The notes beneath the pieces were generated by a model. That model saw nothing but the letters and a program-made list of their open reading frames with translations. It searched no databases and had not been told where the DNA came from. Positions 35,335 to 46,416 of a stretch of DNA of 64,000 bases are shown here, piece by piece. Source of the DNA: Tolypeutes matacus (taxonomy: Eukaryota; Chordata; Mammalia; Cingulata; Chlamyphoridae); contig JAKSZT010054576.1 in the NCBI GenBank assembly GCA_026826555.1, forward strand, positions 13,665,250 through 13,729,249, given 5' to 3'. The first letter of the stretch is position 1; each line of letters starts with the position of its first letter. Made by a program: the position numbers and the translations under genes.

Positions 35335-36309
35335 ATATATACTTATAGTTGTTATTTCTTCTCAATGAATTGAACCTTATCAATATATCACATCCTTCTT
35401 TGTCCCTTGCAACAGGTTTTGACTTAAAGTCTATTTTTTTCTGATATTATTGTAGTCACCCATATCTCTTTTGGTTACTATTTACGTGGAATATTTTTAC
35501 CATCATCTCATTTTCAACCCATTTATGTATTTGAATCTAAAATAAGTCTCTAAAGCATAGCATAATATAGTTAGATCATGTTTTTAAATCCATTCTGCCA
35601 ATTCCTGCCTTTTGATTGGAGTGTTTAATATATTTACATTTAAATTAATTGATGATTTGGAAGGACTTTCTTCAGCCATTTTGCTTTTTGTTTTCTGTCT
35701 GTTTTATATATTTTGTCCCTCATTTCCTCTCTTACTGCCACCTTTTACGTTTTAGTTGGCTTTTTGCAGTGAATCATTTTGATTCCTTTCTCATTTCTTT
35801 TTCTGTATATTTTTAAGATATTTTCTTTGTGGTTATTGTAGGGATTACATTCAAAACCCTAAGTTTATAGCAATTTAGTTTGAATTGATACTACTTAACT
35901 TCAACAGCATATGAAAACTCTGCTTCTATACAGTACTATTGCCTACCCCTTTTTTTGTTGTCAAAATTACATCTTTAGGCATCATGTGCCCAGTAAATTA
36001 GATTTATTTTTTCATGCATTTGTATTTTACATCATGTAGGAAATCAAAGCGGAGTTACCAACAACAATACAATAATACTGAATTTTCTGTTTACTCATGG
36101 TGGTACCTTACTGGTAAACTTTGCTTTGTCATATAACTTCAAGTTACTGTCTGGTGTCCTTTCATTTCAACCTGAAGGTCTTCCTTTAGCATTGCTTGTA
36201 GGACAGATTTATTGGAAATGAACTTCCTCAGCTTTGTATATCTTGGAATACCTTAATTTCTCCCTCATTTTTGAAGGACAATTTTGCTGGATTTGGAATT
36301 CTTAATTGA

Positions 36310-36323
36310 TAATTTTTTTCTTT
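36310..36323. repeat. 14-bp target-site duplication of SINE, left
   Basis: TAATTTTTTTCTTT is repeated exactly at 36,516-36,529, bracketing the SINE. Confidence 0.85.
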
Positions 36324-36515
36324 TCTTTTTTTTTTTTTTTTAAAGATTTTATTTATTTATTCATTTATCCCCCCCCTTGCTGCCTGCGCTCGCCGGGTCG
36401 GCTAACCACGCCGTGCGGGCGGGCTTGCCTTCACCAGGAGGCCCCGGGAACCGAACCCGGGGCCTCCCATATGGTAAACGGGAGCCCCACTGATTGAGCC
36501 ACAGCCGCTTCCCGG
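36324..36515 (-). mobile_element. tRNA-derived SINE, young copy
   Basis: The minus strand begins GGGAAGCGGCTGTGGCTCAA (A box) and has GGGTTCGGTTCCCGG (B box), then a CpG-rich body (plus 36,385-36,420) and an A-rich tail. The head is of the tRNA-Ala-like type known in DAS SINEs. The perfect 14-bp duplication and many retained CpGs in a repeat body suggest a recent insertion. SINEs of this kind are transcribed by RNA polymerase III and moved by L1 proteins; they encode nothing. Confidence 0.9.
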
Positions 36516-36529
36516 TAATTTTTTTCTTT
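36516..36529. repeat. 14-bp target-site duplication of SINE, right
   Basis: Identical to 36,310-36,323. Confidence 0.85.
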
Positions 36530-37974
36530 GATCACTTTAAATATGCCATACCACTGCCTTCTGCCTTCCATGGTTTGTATGAGAAATCCCTTATGAATGT
36601 CATTAAAGATCCCTTGTAGTGATGAGTCTCTTCTCTCTTGGTGTTTTCAAGATTCTCTCTGTCTTTGGCTTTTTATAATCTGATTATAATGTGTCTCAGC
36701 ATGGATCTCTTCGTGTATCCTACTTGGAGTTTGTTGAGCTATTGGATGTGTAGATTCATGCCTTCTGTCAAATTTGGGATGTTTTTGGCCCTATTTCTTC
36801 AACCATTCTTTCTGTTCCTTTCTCTTTCTCTTCCCTTTATGGGACTCCCATAAATGCGCATCAGTATACTTGATGGTGTCCCACAGATTCCTTAGTCTCT
36901 GTTAACTTTTCTATATTCTTTTCTCTTTCTGCTTGGACTGGATAATTTAAAATTTCCATCTTCAAGTTCACTGGTTCTTTTTCCTGCCTGCTCAAACCTT
37001 CTAAGTTATTGTACTTTTCAGTCCCAGTTGGTTCCTTTTACAATTTATATCTCTTTATTAATATTCTCATTTTGTTCACACATTGTTTTCCTGATTTCCT
37101 TTAGTTCTTTGTCCATGTGTTACTTTAGCTCTTCAAGCATATTTAAGATAGTAGTTTTAAAGTCTTTTGTCTAGAACGCCCAATGCCCAGGCTTCCTTGG
37201 GGGATAGTTTCTACTACTTTATTATGTGCTTTTGAACAGGCCAGCTTTTCCTGTTTCTTTGTATGCCTCGTGATTTTTTTTTTGTTGTTGAAAACTTAAC
37301 ATTTGATATTCTCATGTAGTAAGTCTGGGAATCAGATTTTCCCTCTTCCTCAAAGTTTGCTGGTTTTTATAAATGTTGTTGATTGCTATAGTATTCCATT
37401 TGTTTGGTGAATTTTCCAAACTATTTTGCAAAGACTCTATTCTTGGTGTGTGTGGTCCCTGAAGTCTCTTTTCCTTTAACTTGTGCTCAGGCAGTGTTTT
37501 GACAGAGATTTCTTTGAATGGCAAGAGTTAAATATCAAACTAAAAAAGCAGAACCCAAACAAACAAAATGTCTCTTCCAGTCTTTACAGATAGACTCTCT
37601 GCTGGAGAACTCCTTCAACATTTAGCCAGGCTTGCACTGAGTCTAGAAATTAAAGTTCAGTGAACATGTTGGGTCTTCTCAGGTCTATTTTCTATATAAT
37701 TCCACTCTGAGCCTGTGCACGATTTTCTAAATTCCTCCATATGCATAGGTGCTTTTCAATGCCCTAATTTCTGAAAGAAACTCTTTCTAGCTTTAGGTGG
37801 TCTATCATATATTTCAACCATAATCTTTTGCCCCAGGTAGTTGTGGTTGATCATTCACCTTAGACTCTTTTAGAGAAATGCTTGTGGCTTTTCCATTCTG
37901 AATGATTTCCAACATAGGTGAAAAGAGATGAACACTAAACTGAGCTCAAAATCATCATCCATGAAATATTTGCT

Positions 37975-38275
37975 GGACGTATTGGGAAAGAGACTGACTC
38001 CAGCAGGGTTGCTAAAATGGTATCATGTAAATGTGGATCTACTGGAAGCCATCCTTTTCAGAACTTGGGACCTGGGGGAGCCAGATTAAGAATTAAGTTA
38101 ATGCTGAAGAAAGCAAAGTGAAAATGGAGAGAGATTCCTGAGGACATTGCTTGAGCATCTGGATCCAGCCATGCCTGATGCTGCTGTTTATCACTGAATT
38201 TTTCATTTGAATGAGCAAAGAGTTTGAATAGGGGCTTTTCCACTTGTAACCATAGGATCCTAACTAATACACCCT
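37975..38275 (+). mobile_element. Old LTR-like repeat, partner of 655-905
   Basis: The GCATCTGGATCCAGCCATGC block (38,155) and its purine-rich neighbourhood match 655-905. The end ATCCTAACTAATACACCC looks like an LTR 3' end. Confidence 0.45.
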
Positions 38276-38470
38276 TTATTGAATATTCAACAAGGTCTAG
38301 CCATTGTGCTAAACTCTCTGCAATTATTATTTAATCCAAGATTCATATCAGCCCAGAGGTAAATTCTTTTATTATTCTCATTTAAGCCTGGACAGAACTG
38401 GAGATCAGTTAAGAAACTTACCCAAGGCCACACATCTAGCATCTAAAATCCAAAGCCTGTGGCCTCCTAT
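38276..38470 (-). repeat. MIR SINE, antisense
   Basis: CTTTATTGAATATTCAACAA, TAAACTCTCTGCAATTATTA and CTTACCCAAGGCCACACATC are antisense MIR blocks. Confidence 0.7.
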
Positions 38471-39609
38471 CTTTCATCACCATCTTCAAATCTTTCTCAC
38501 CATGCACCTACCAACATAGCTACATAGCAGCAGGATGTTTTTACCCATAATCTGTTGATCCACGCTGATTAGACTAGTTGTCTGCTAATATCTGAGCAAA
38601 GCTTTTAAGTGCTGGGCTTGAAAACAGTGTGAGAGAACCCAGGAGTGTCAAGCTTTGCTCCGAGGTGCTCAGTAAACTGGAAGCAGAAAATTCATTTCCA
38701 TCAAAATCTACTAACAATTTACCTTTCCTTCTGACTTGAAAATTTCCAGAAGGCCACACACAGACCAGTGCTTTTCAGATATACAGTCCTCTTAAATTAA
38801 TGAAACATTTTATTCAAACTGAATATTCAACAGAACCCCAATATAGAAAGCATATAAGAAGTGGCTGAAAGGGGAAGGGAAGTCCTGTTCCCTCTGCCTT
38901 CCTGCCTCCCTCTGCCGTGATGGCTGAGACACCCCCTCCCCACCCCGAGGGATGCCAGGCTCCATAAACCACCTCCTTTTACAGAGGAGGAAATGTTGGT
39001 CCTGACAAGAGCAAGGACTTGCTCCAGGTTCCACAGCTTTTGGGGGCTGAGCCCCATCTAGAACCCACAGAGAAGCTTCTTCCACCAAGAGCTTTCCAGA
39101 ACACCACGGGATCTGCAGGTAAAGAGCCTCCGAGGCCAATTGGCTTTTGCTCCTTTGCTCCATTGTGAGGGTGTGGCTCAAATACTTGACTTTTGCACAG
39201 TCACGTCCATTGAGAGCGTCCACACCTAGAGGGGCTCAAACACACAAGCACACATGGGCAAACACATGCCATGCAGTGAAAAAATGTGCGACAGGACACA
39301 GATTATTAGACGCATGGCCCTCCTTAGCATCTACCCTCCCCCTGCCTGCTAAAGAGGATTTACCTTGGCCCGCTCGTTTTCTTTCCCTTTCTCAGACTTC
39401 AGGCGGGCTCTGGAAAGAGGTTTTGTGGAGCAGAGTCAAGAATAAAGGAAAGGAAGGTAGAGTAAGGCCAAAGGCATGGACTGGCACTAGGAAGGAGCTT
39501 TCGTTTTTTTCTGTTCTTTGCTTTTTGGTGGGTGGGAGGAGAGGAGCTTTGACGGGAAAACTTGGGGAGTAAGAACACTATTGGCAATAGTGTGTGATGA
39601 GAGACCACC
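38471..39609. other. Unique sequence, no gene recognised
   Basis: Open frames up to about 140 codons occur on both strands (for example 38,810-39,223 minus, 39,147-39,572 plus) but overlap and lack any family signature. Confidence 0.45.
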
Positions 39610-39790
39610 TACTACAGACGCTGACATTGAAACCCTCACACGGCTCTGAGGGGGTACTGCTGTTATCCCCACATGACAGATGAGGAGATGGAGCTGCAGG
39701 GGCAGTGGGACCTGTCCAAGGACCCCTGCTAACAAGGGGCAGAGCCACACTTTGCACTCCGCAATCTCACCCTGTATTTGAGTGGGGAAC
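39610..39790 (-). repeat. MIR SINE, antisense
   Basis: CTGTTATCCCCACATGACAG, ATGAGGAGATGGAGCTGCAG and AACAAGGGGCAGAGCCACAC are antisense MIR blocks. Confidence 0.65.
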
Positions 39791-40069
39791 ACACACGTGA
39801 GAGAAGAATTGCAGCGGGCCGGCGTGTGAGAATGAAGACGCGAAGTGTCTTGGTTGCTTTAGAATTGCCTGCTGGTTGCAGGTGAGACAGTGATGCTTTT
39901 TCTGACCGCATCCCGTGCCTCCCTGGCTCGTCAGCAAGGCAAACTTGTTTAACCAAATGATTACTGTTCATCTAGGAAGCTACCTGGGAAGGATAAACAT
40001 GACTGGTATTTCTATTCACAGCATCTGCGGGACTTCCTTGCATCCCTTATTTATATGTTTGTTTTTCCT

Positions 40070-40140
40070 ACGCCACTTGGAAAGCCTTAAAGACAGGGAC
40101 CATATTTTATCCATTTTAGCACCCTGGAATCTACATGGTG
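40070..40140 (+). mobile_element. L2 3' end scrap, sense
   Basis: AAAGACAGGGACCATATTTT followed by AGCACCCTGGAATCTACATG resembles the L2 3' end. Confidence 0.5.
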
Positions 40141-40159
40141 AGCTGTGGTTGCATGCCAG

Positions 40160-40330
40160 GCAACAAAGTGGTTAAGGTAAGTGGGTTTGGGTCCTGGTTA
40201 TGTCCCATATTATGGGGGTGATTTTGGGGAAGGTATTTGACTTCCCTGAGCTTCAGTGTCTTGTCATTAACGTGGGGTCCATTGCACCTCGACAGTACTG
40301 TGGAGAGATTTTGTGTAAAGCATCACACAC
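40160..40330 (+). repeat. MIR SINE, sense
   Basis: AAGTGGTTAAGGTAAGTGGG, CTTCCCTGAGCTTCAGTGTC and ATTTTGTGTAAAGCATCACA match MIR with much decay. Confidence 0.5.
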
Positions 40331-40739
40331 ACGGTGGAGGGGTGTTGTGCTACTGTGCAGGGGGAGGGGTTGCATTGACGGAGAAGGATTGGATGCCACA
40401 GGGAGTAGAGGTGCCTGCAGAATGCATGGATGAGGCCTGGGGCGTCTTGGGCTCTGGGATCCAGAATCAGGGATGGCATAATTCTGGGAAGAAAGTCGAG
40501 CATCTCAAGAATGAAGCACACACCGTCCACCTCAGGGAGGAGGCTGGGAACACAGCTACCACTTTGGTCTGAGCCGTACCTTTTCTCCTGTGGCTTATCG
40601 CAGCCCCTTTCTGGCTGCCCTCTCTGCTTTGGCCTCCACCCCCACGAGGCTAGCCTCAACAGAGGCCGCAGGATCACCGCATACCCCGCTCCGATGAGCC
40701 TTCCCATAACTCGCTGCTCTGGAATTCAGAACAAGAGAA

Positions 40740-41190
40740 AACCACTTTTGTGCACTCTGCACAGCCCTGCCTGATCTGCCCTGCGTCCCAACTCTGACTC
40801 ACCTCTCCCACGTCCCCTCCACTCCAGCCAAAGTCGCCTCTTCACGGGCGATTCCGCTCAGGGCCTCTGAACTTGGGTCTCCTCTTCTGGAAGCTCTTGT
40901 TCTCCAGAGTCACGGCTCACTCTTCGTTTCCTCAAATGTTTCCTCTCCTGAGAGACCCACCTAAAATCTATACTGCATTTGTTTTCTCTGCTAAACATTT
41001 ATTCCTACTAACATAATATACAATGTACTGGTTTAAGTTATGTCTTATCTATCTCCTCCCACTGGAATGAAAGCTCTGAGAGGGCAAGAATTGTGTCTGA
41101 TTTACTCACTGCTTTATCCCCAGTGCTGAGGACAGAGCCTGACTCATGGCAGACCCTCAACAAACAATTATTAAATGAATTAATAAAGTA
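40740..41190 (+). mobile_element. L2 LINE 3' end, sense
   Basis: CTCCACTCCAGCCAAAGTCG, GCTCAGGGCCTCTGAACTTG, AATGAAAGCTCTGAGAGGGC, TGCTTTATCCCCAGTGCTGA and TTATTAAATGAATTAAT are the L2 3' UTR and tail in order. Confidence 0.8.
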
Positions 41191-41641
41191 ATAACTAGAC
41201 ATGGACGTTTTGGCAATTGAAAACAGAATTACCATATTACCTAGTTATATACACAGAAGAATGGAAAACAAGGGCTTGAACAGATATGTATATAGCAATG
41301 TTCATAGCTGCATTATTCAGAGTAGTCAAAAGGCGGAGGCAACCCAAGTGTCCACCATCAGATGAGCGGATAAACACAATGGGGTATATGCACACAGTGG
41401 AATATTACTCAGCCGTAAAAAGGAATGGAGTTCTGATATATGCTACAAAATGGATGACCCTTGAAAACATTATGCTAAGTGAAATAAGCCAGACTCCAAA
41501 GGACAATTTTTGTATGATTCCACTTACATGAAATATCTAAAATAAACAAATTCATATAGGCAGAAGGTAGATTAGAGCTTTCTAGGGACCAGAGGGTGTG
41601 AATGGGCTATTATGGCTCTCATGGGTGGAGAATTTCTCTCT

Positions 41642-41646
41642 GGGGT
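41642..41646. repeat. 5-bp target-site duplication of LTR copy 2, left
   Basis: GGGGT here is repeated at 42,262-42,266, immediately outside the LTR. Confidence 0.85.
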
Positions 41647-42261
41647 TGTAGCAGTCTGGCAGTTTGATATAGTTATGAATTCCAAAAATAGATATTGGAT
41701 CATGCTTGTAAACTGGTCTGTTCATCTGGGCATGATTAAGTTATGATTAGGGCACTGACTGGGCCATGCCAGTAGGGTGTTGAGCCCCATGGGGTTTCAA
41801 ATATAAAAGGCATGGCAAAGGACAGAGTTGGAGCAGTTTTTGAGTTGGAGTTCTCACGTTGGAGTTTTGATTCTGGAGCCCGGGGAGGCGAGTGGACATA
41901 GGAGCTTGGTCATGAGGAAAGAGAGAAGGCCCTGGGATAGAGTTGAGCCATTTGCCTGAGAGTCTACAGCTGGCCTTGTGGAGAGAGGCAAAGCCTAGAG
42001 AGCCTCATAGTCTACAGCTGACCTTGTGGAGGAAACAGAGGAGCTGAGCCCGGAGAGAAACAGAGTCCCAGGAAGAGTGGAACCCAAGGAGCCTGAACCC
42101 TCACAGATGTCGGCAGCTGTCTCACTCCAACAAGTAGCAATAGACTTTGGTGAGGGAGGTAACTTGTGCTTTATGGCCTGGTAACTGTGGACTTCTACCC
42201 CAAATAAATACCAACAACTTTCTGGTATTTTGCATCAGTACCCCTTTGGCTGACTAATACA
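41647..42261 (+). mobile_element. Solo LTR, lineage-specific family, copy 2
   Basis: The unit is 615 bp, begins TGTAGCAGTC and ends ACTAATACA, obeying the TG...CA rule. It has TATAAAA at 41,802-41,808 and AATAAA at 42,203-42,208. Its sequence parallels 34,814-35,329 throughout. A block around TCTACAGCTGRCCTTGTGG occurs twice in this copy (about 41,962-41,982 and 42,012-42,032) but once in copy 1, so it carries an internal duplication of about 50 bp. The perfect duplication and the interrupted L1 fix the boundaries. No retroviral gene remains. Confidence 0.9.
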
Positions 42262-42266
42262 GGGGT
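42262..42266. repeat. 5-bp target-site duplication of LTR copy 2, right
   Basis: GGGGT, identical to 41,642-41,646. Confidence 0.85.
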
Positions 42267-42405
42267 AATGAAAAAGTTTTGGAGATAGATGATGGTGATG
42301 GTAGCACAACATTGTGAATGTAATTAATGCCATTGAATTGTACACTTAAAACTGTTAAAGCAGCAAGTTTTATATTATGTATATTTTTCCATAATTAAAA
42401 GAAAA

Positions 42406-44434
42406 TCAGAGCCTAGAGTTGGCTAGTCAGCTGAGTTGACATTGCCTCTGTTTCATTTCTGGGATGTATCCTACCAGTGCACCTGTTAGATTATGCCCAT
42501 AAGAGTTTGTAAGGAAGATCCAAGGCTGGTGGCTGATGCCAGGCCCTCCCTGAGGATGGCACACCTTTCGCCCCTTGTGCCATATCTTGGTCAGGGTCAC
42601 TGGTGGCTCCCTCAGGGCCACTTGCCTTGACCTGGCTCTCAGAGCCTTCCCCAGCTTGGCACCAATCAGCCTTTCTATCCATGCCTCCAATATTTTCCCC
42701 TTTTATGTCCAGTCATTCAACAAAATGTCTCAAATTTTGTCTTAAAAAGTCCATGCCAATTTTTCACTCTATTCCATCATAGTCCTGCTTGGTGGACTAT
42801 CCAAAGAACATTTTCATTTTCTGAACTCTACCTTTTAGCTCAGCTTCCCCACCTTTGCTCACCTAAATGGGGTGCCAAGACACAGGGCTTCTGCTTTCCC
42901 TCTCAGGGGGTTTCTTGAATCTACTAACAGTGACTGAGTTTTCTTTGGCAGCATTTGTTAAGAAACTTGTTTTCTCTGGCAACTCAAAGCATGAATCTGG
43001 AGCATGGCAGGAGGTAGTATCTATCATGCTATTGAATCGACAATGCACATCAGTTTGTCTACCATGTAAACACATTGACACACACACAGACATAAATACA
43101 CGGACATGCAGAATCAAATACATACAATTCAAGACATAAACACATAAACGTGTATACTAGTGTAGGTACATAAGAAGCAAACACAATAAACACATTTGAT
43201 TTCTTGGTTTAAATTAAGCTTTCAATGCTCAGTTTAGACGGTCCAGGAAGAAAACACTAAAAGGTGTCAACACTTGCTGCTGGAGGGGTTGAGGCATAGA
43301 TTCTTCATGCTAATAGATAGTTCTTTCCCTTTTCCTCTCCCTAGAATGACTGTCTTGACCAAATCAAGCTTTTGGCTTTGTTTTGTGTTGAAATAATCAT
43401 AGCCCCACCTTACACCAGGCTGTTCTGAGATGCCCTTGTTTAGCTAAGTTGTTAAGTACATTACTTTGCAAGGGTGAGTTTAAGGAAAAGTGCTTGCCGT
43501 GGAGGTGTGCTGTGGATATACCCGCATACAGGGCTTTTCTTGTGGCAGCAATGGGTTAGCACATATAAAATGGAGGGCAAACATTGGAAGAGGAGCATCC
43601 TATAATCCGTTTTCTTTTCACGATCCTTGAAAGCTGGACAGATGTTCCTAAAGACAGTTTCCCTGATTGTATAAAGTTTTCATAACTGATCTGACAAAGG
43701 ACGATAAATAAGGAAACACATTTGTTTCAAGGGAGCCAGCGAGAGGCATCTCTTTGGCCCTTTTCTCTATCTCTTTAGCTTCTTGTATCTTCCACTACTC
43801 CTGGCTGCTTCTTGCTGAAAACAAACTCAAAACGGCTTTCTTTCTTAGGTACAGAATGATTTTATCTCAGTGTTATAACTCTGGGGTAAAAGGCACACAT
43901 TCAAAATCACATACATACACATGAACACAATACATATGCACGTATGCACACACACGTGCAGGGGACTACAAGTTTTCAGATAAGTGCTGCTTATTTTTCC
44001 AAATGAAAAGCAACACTGCACCACTTCCAAACTTGCTGATAAGAGGCACATCAATCCAATTGTGTAGTGAGAACTTTTTAAGGAGAGGAGGACTTGTTCT
44101 CATTAAGCCTGAAAAGAGTATCTTTTCCCATTGATCATCCAAACTAATTTGTTCTATGTAGAATTGCTGTATTAAGAAAAAGAATCTAGCTGTTAATACC
44201 ATTCAATGCCAGTTAGATGGATTTTTCCCTCAGCATAAGGTGCAGCTGCATTTTTTTCTCAATCTCATAATTAAAAAAAGGTGATAAGCTATGTGTTCTG
44301 AATCAATCCACTTAGATTTCAAGGAACATAATGGAACATCTGTTGTTGCTGAAATAAGCAACAAAATCTTAAGGAGTGCTCCAGTCTGCTGCCTAATGTG
44401 GTAGGAACAATGGGTATTTGTCCTATAGAGATTC
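42406..44434. other. Unique sequence, no gene recognised
   Basis: About 2 kb with only short open frames. A CA-rich stretch near 43,078-43,150 and another near 43,905-43,960 give Thr/His-type translations. No repeat family was named. Confidence 0.45.
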
Positions 44435-44650
44435 TTAACCTGGGACCCACTGATGAGGGATGTTTGGATTCTGGGATCTGTGAATCCGGTAGGAGAGAAA
44501 TTTGCACATCAGCTTTAACTAAAATTCACTTGAAACTGAGCATTTTTTACAATTATTAATGCAAGAAAAAATGAGAGTAGTAGTAGTAGTATCTGTGAAA
44601 TTTCACAGGTAGGAATCATAGATATCAAATTACGGCTTTTGTAATTCAGT
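44435..44650 (+). mobile_element. Possible hAT-type MITE fragment
   Basis: GATTCTTAACCTGGGACCCA followed by GGGATCTGTGAATCC resembles a hAT-Charlie-type repeat start (TTCTTAACCTGGGATCC). The AGT trinucleotide at 44,575-44,590 is a short simple repeat. Identification is weak. Confidence 0.35.
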
Positions 44651-45169
44651 AGGGTGAAAGCAGTACCATGGAATTGAACATTTGAAAGTGGTTCAAATGG
44701 GAAATTGCTAGTTGTAAATATGTTACTACAATAAAGTTAAACAAAAAAAACCACATTGTTATGAAAAGGGGTTCTTCCCCCCCGCACCCCCCCCCAGATT
44801 GCATGGGGGTCTGTGATGGCACAATAAGGATCAAGACCCTTGTTCCAGGAGACTGAGAATGAATAAGGGTCAAAACCTGGCACAGCAGCTCAAGGTGCCT
44901 GAAATCTCACCATTAGGAAACTCATTCCTCTGGGCCTTAAAGTCTTCTTAGCCACCTATCAAAAGGCTAATTTTAGCGCCCCAAGGTGGAGTTTGTTGTT
45001 ATCATGTTTAACATTCTCTGGAGTGGTACCAGGGCCGAAGGGGAAAGGAGAAAAGAATATTCTATTCTGCTCTCCTGTCCCTCCAAGTTCTTCAAAAAAA
45101 TTGGTGTCATACTCTACATCAGTATTTTGTGAATTTTTTTTCTTTGTTCTGCTTGATGTTCTGACAGCA
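44651..45169. other. Unique sequence with a C-run
   Basis: A C-rich block lies at 44,777-44,798. Otherwise no gene or repeat was recognised. Confidence 0.45.
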
Positions 45170-45245
45170 AACCTTGATGGAGTGCTTACTATGCCCTGAG
45201 CCCGTGTCAGGTTGTTTAATTGTCACATTCCTCTTTGAGGGAGGT
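45170..45245 (-). repeat. MIR fragment, antisense
   Basis: CTTGATGGAGTGCTTACTAT followed by GTTTAATTGTCACATTCCTC matches the antisense MIR start. Confidence 0.5.
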
Positions 45246-45279
45246 GCTGGTACAAGTTCTCATAAATGTTGGGTATGTG

Positions 45280-45475
45280 AATAATAGCTGTTACCCACTG
45301 AATATTTACCAAGTGCTTTACACATGCTCTCATTGAATGCACCATTTTACAGATAAGAGAACTAAGGCACAGACAGATGAAGTACCTGGCCACTGTCACC
45401 CAGCTAGGAAGTGGCCGAAGCTGGATATCAGTGACTCCTGAGATGGAGTTCTTAACCAGCATACAGTGCTGCCCT
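45280..45475 (-). repeat. MIR SINE, antisense
   Basis: AATATTTACCAAGTGCTTTA, ACAGATAAGAGAACTAAGGC, CACTGTCACCCAGCTAGGAA and GTTCTTAACCAGCATACAGT are antisense MIR blocks. Confidence 0.8.
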
Positions 45476-46416
45476 AGATCGTGAGCTTTTGACAGAGCGA
45501 TTCTTTGCACATGCTTCTGTTTTCATGGTTGTCCCATCATTTCTGGAATTGGATGCAACTCTCCTACGGGGTGAGTGCTAAAAGGTGCTTCCTCAACATA
45601 GCACCGTTTCTTAAGAGAAAAGCAGGAAAACAAATGAAACAGCAGCATTAACAGTTCCTCTTCCTCCGGGCTGTAAACAAGCCGCAACTTGGGCCCAGGC
45701 TCAAATTTTCATTCCAACAACCTTTGGTTCCAGGCACCCGTTCAACCACAGGCTCCCTTCCTGACAACAGCCACACGCCACCCAGTGACCAAACGAGGAA
45801 TTGCACCCACCCCTAAGGAAAGGCCACACTGGACCCTTCTGCAAAGCAGGAGAGACCTCGGTGGAGGGGTCAGGCGGGGTGAAGCGGGAACCCTCCTTGG
45901 GCTGCCGAGATGGGGAGAGCCAGGTGGCATCGCCGAGGCACTGTGCCGGCGTCTGGGTGAGATGGCGAAGCCCTTCAGTCCTTGCTGTGGACACATCTGC
46001 ATGCCTGATGGAACTGTTTTCACGGTACATCTGGCTGGGTGGATGTAACCACAGCTGCCCCCAGCAGCTCACGTTAACTGAGCAGTTTTTCCCAACAAAA
46101 ATAACCACTCAGAAAAAAAACACATGAACAAGACATGCTTGTAATTTGTCAAATCTAAATAGGAATAAGTGATTTGCTCTTTTTATTGAGGCTTTCTCTT
46201 TTATGGTAGACTAAGTATCTTACATACAGTATCTCATCTGCTCTTTCTCTCTCTCCTTCTCTTTTTAACAGCTGTGAGAACTAGGGCTGAAATTATTCCA
46301 GGGATGAAACCAAAGCTCAGTGGAGCTAAGTACTGTCCAGGTTCCCAGATGGTGTGTGACAAAGCTGGGAGCAAATGCAGCCCAAGGGCGATGACTCTGC
46401 TGGACTGTCCCAATCA
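45476..46416. other. Unique sequence, no gene recognised
   Basis: GC-rich DNA at 45,680-46,080 carries frames of 93-135 codons on both strands, overlapping and without domains. This is typical of chance frames in GC-rich DNA. Confidence 0.4.

Larger units (their letters stand above)
33168..37970 (-). mobile_element. Old L1, antisense, internally deleted and interrupted
   Basis: The 3' end begins in a T-rich block near 33,168, followed by 3' UTR, then ORF2 C-terminal sequence. The jump from the thumb region (about 34,720) to endonuclease-type sequence (about 34,745) skips most of the reverse transcriptase, so an internal deletion of roughly 2 kb is likely. Endonuclease sequence resumes after the LTR at 35,330. 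ORF1-like sequence follows (for example TTTTGAAGGACAATTTTGCT at 36,271, matching the young L1 near 6,450). The 5' boundary is approximate. A solo LTR (34,814-35,329) and a SINE (36,324-36,515) inserted later. No frame is intact. Confidence 0.8.
41222..42405 (+). mobile_element. Old L1 3' end, sense, split by a solo LTR
   Basis: AATATTACTCAGCCGTAAAA, GGAATGGAGTTCTGATATAT and AAATAAGCCAGACTCCAAAG are the end of L1 ORF2, still open for 81 codons at 41,286-41,531. The 3' UTR is interrupted by the LTR at 41,647-42,261 and continues with GAATTGTACACTTAAAACTG to an A-rich end near 42,405. Confidence 0.85.

Noticed and set aside
36324..36515. tRNA-like A and B boxes that could be read as a tRNA gene
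   Set aside because: The element has a SINE body, A-tail and target-site duplications, and the cloverleaf is not complete; the same holds for the other SINEs.
42427..42690. 87-codon minus-strand frame in unique DNA
   Set aside because: No known domain and no sign of conservation available; kept as probable chance.
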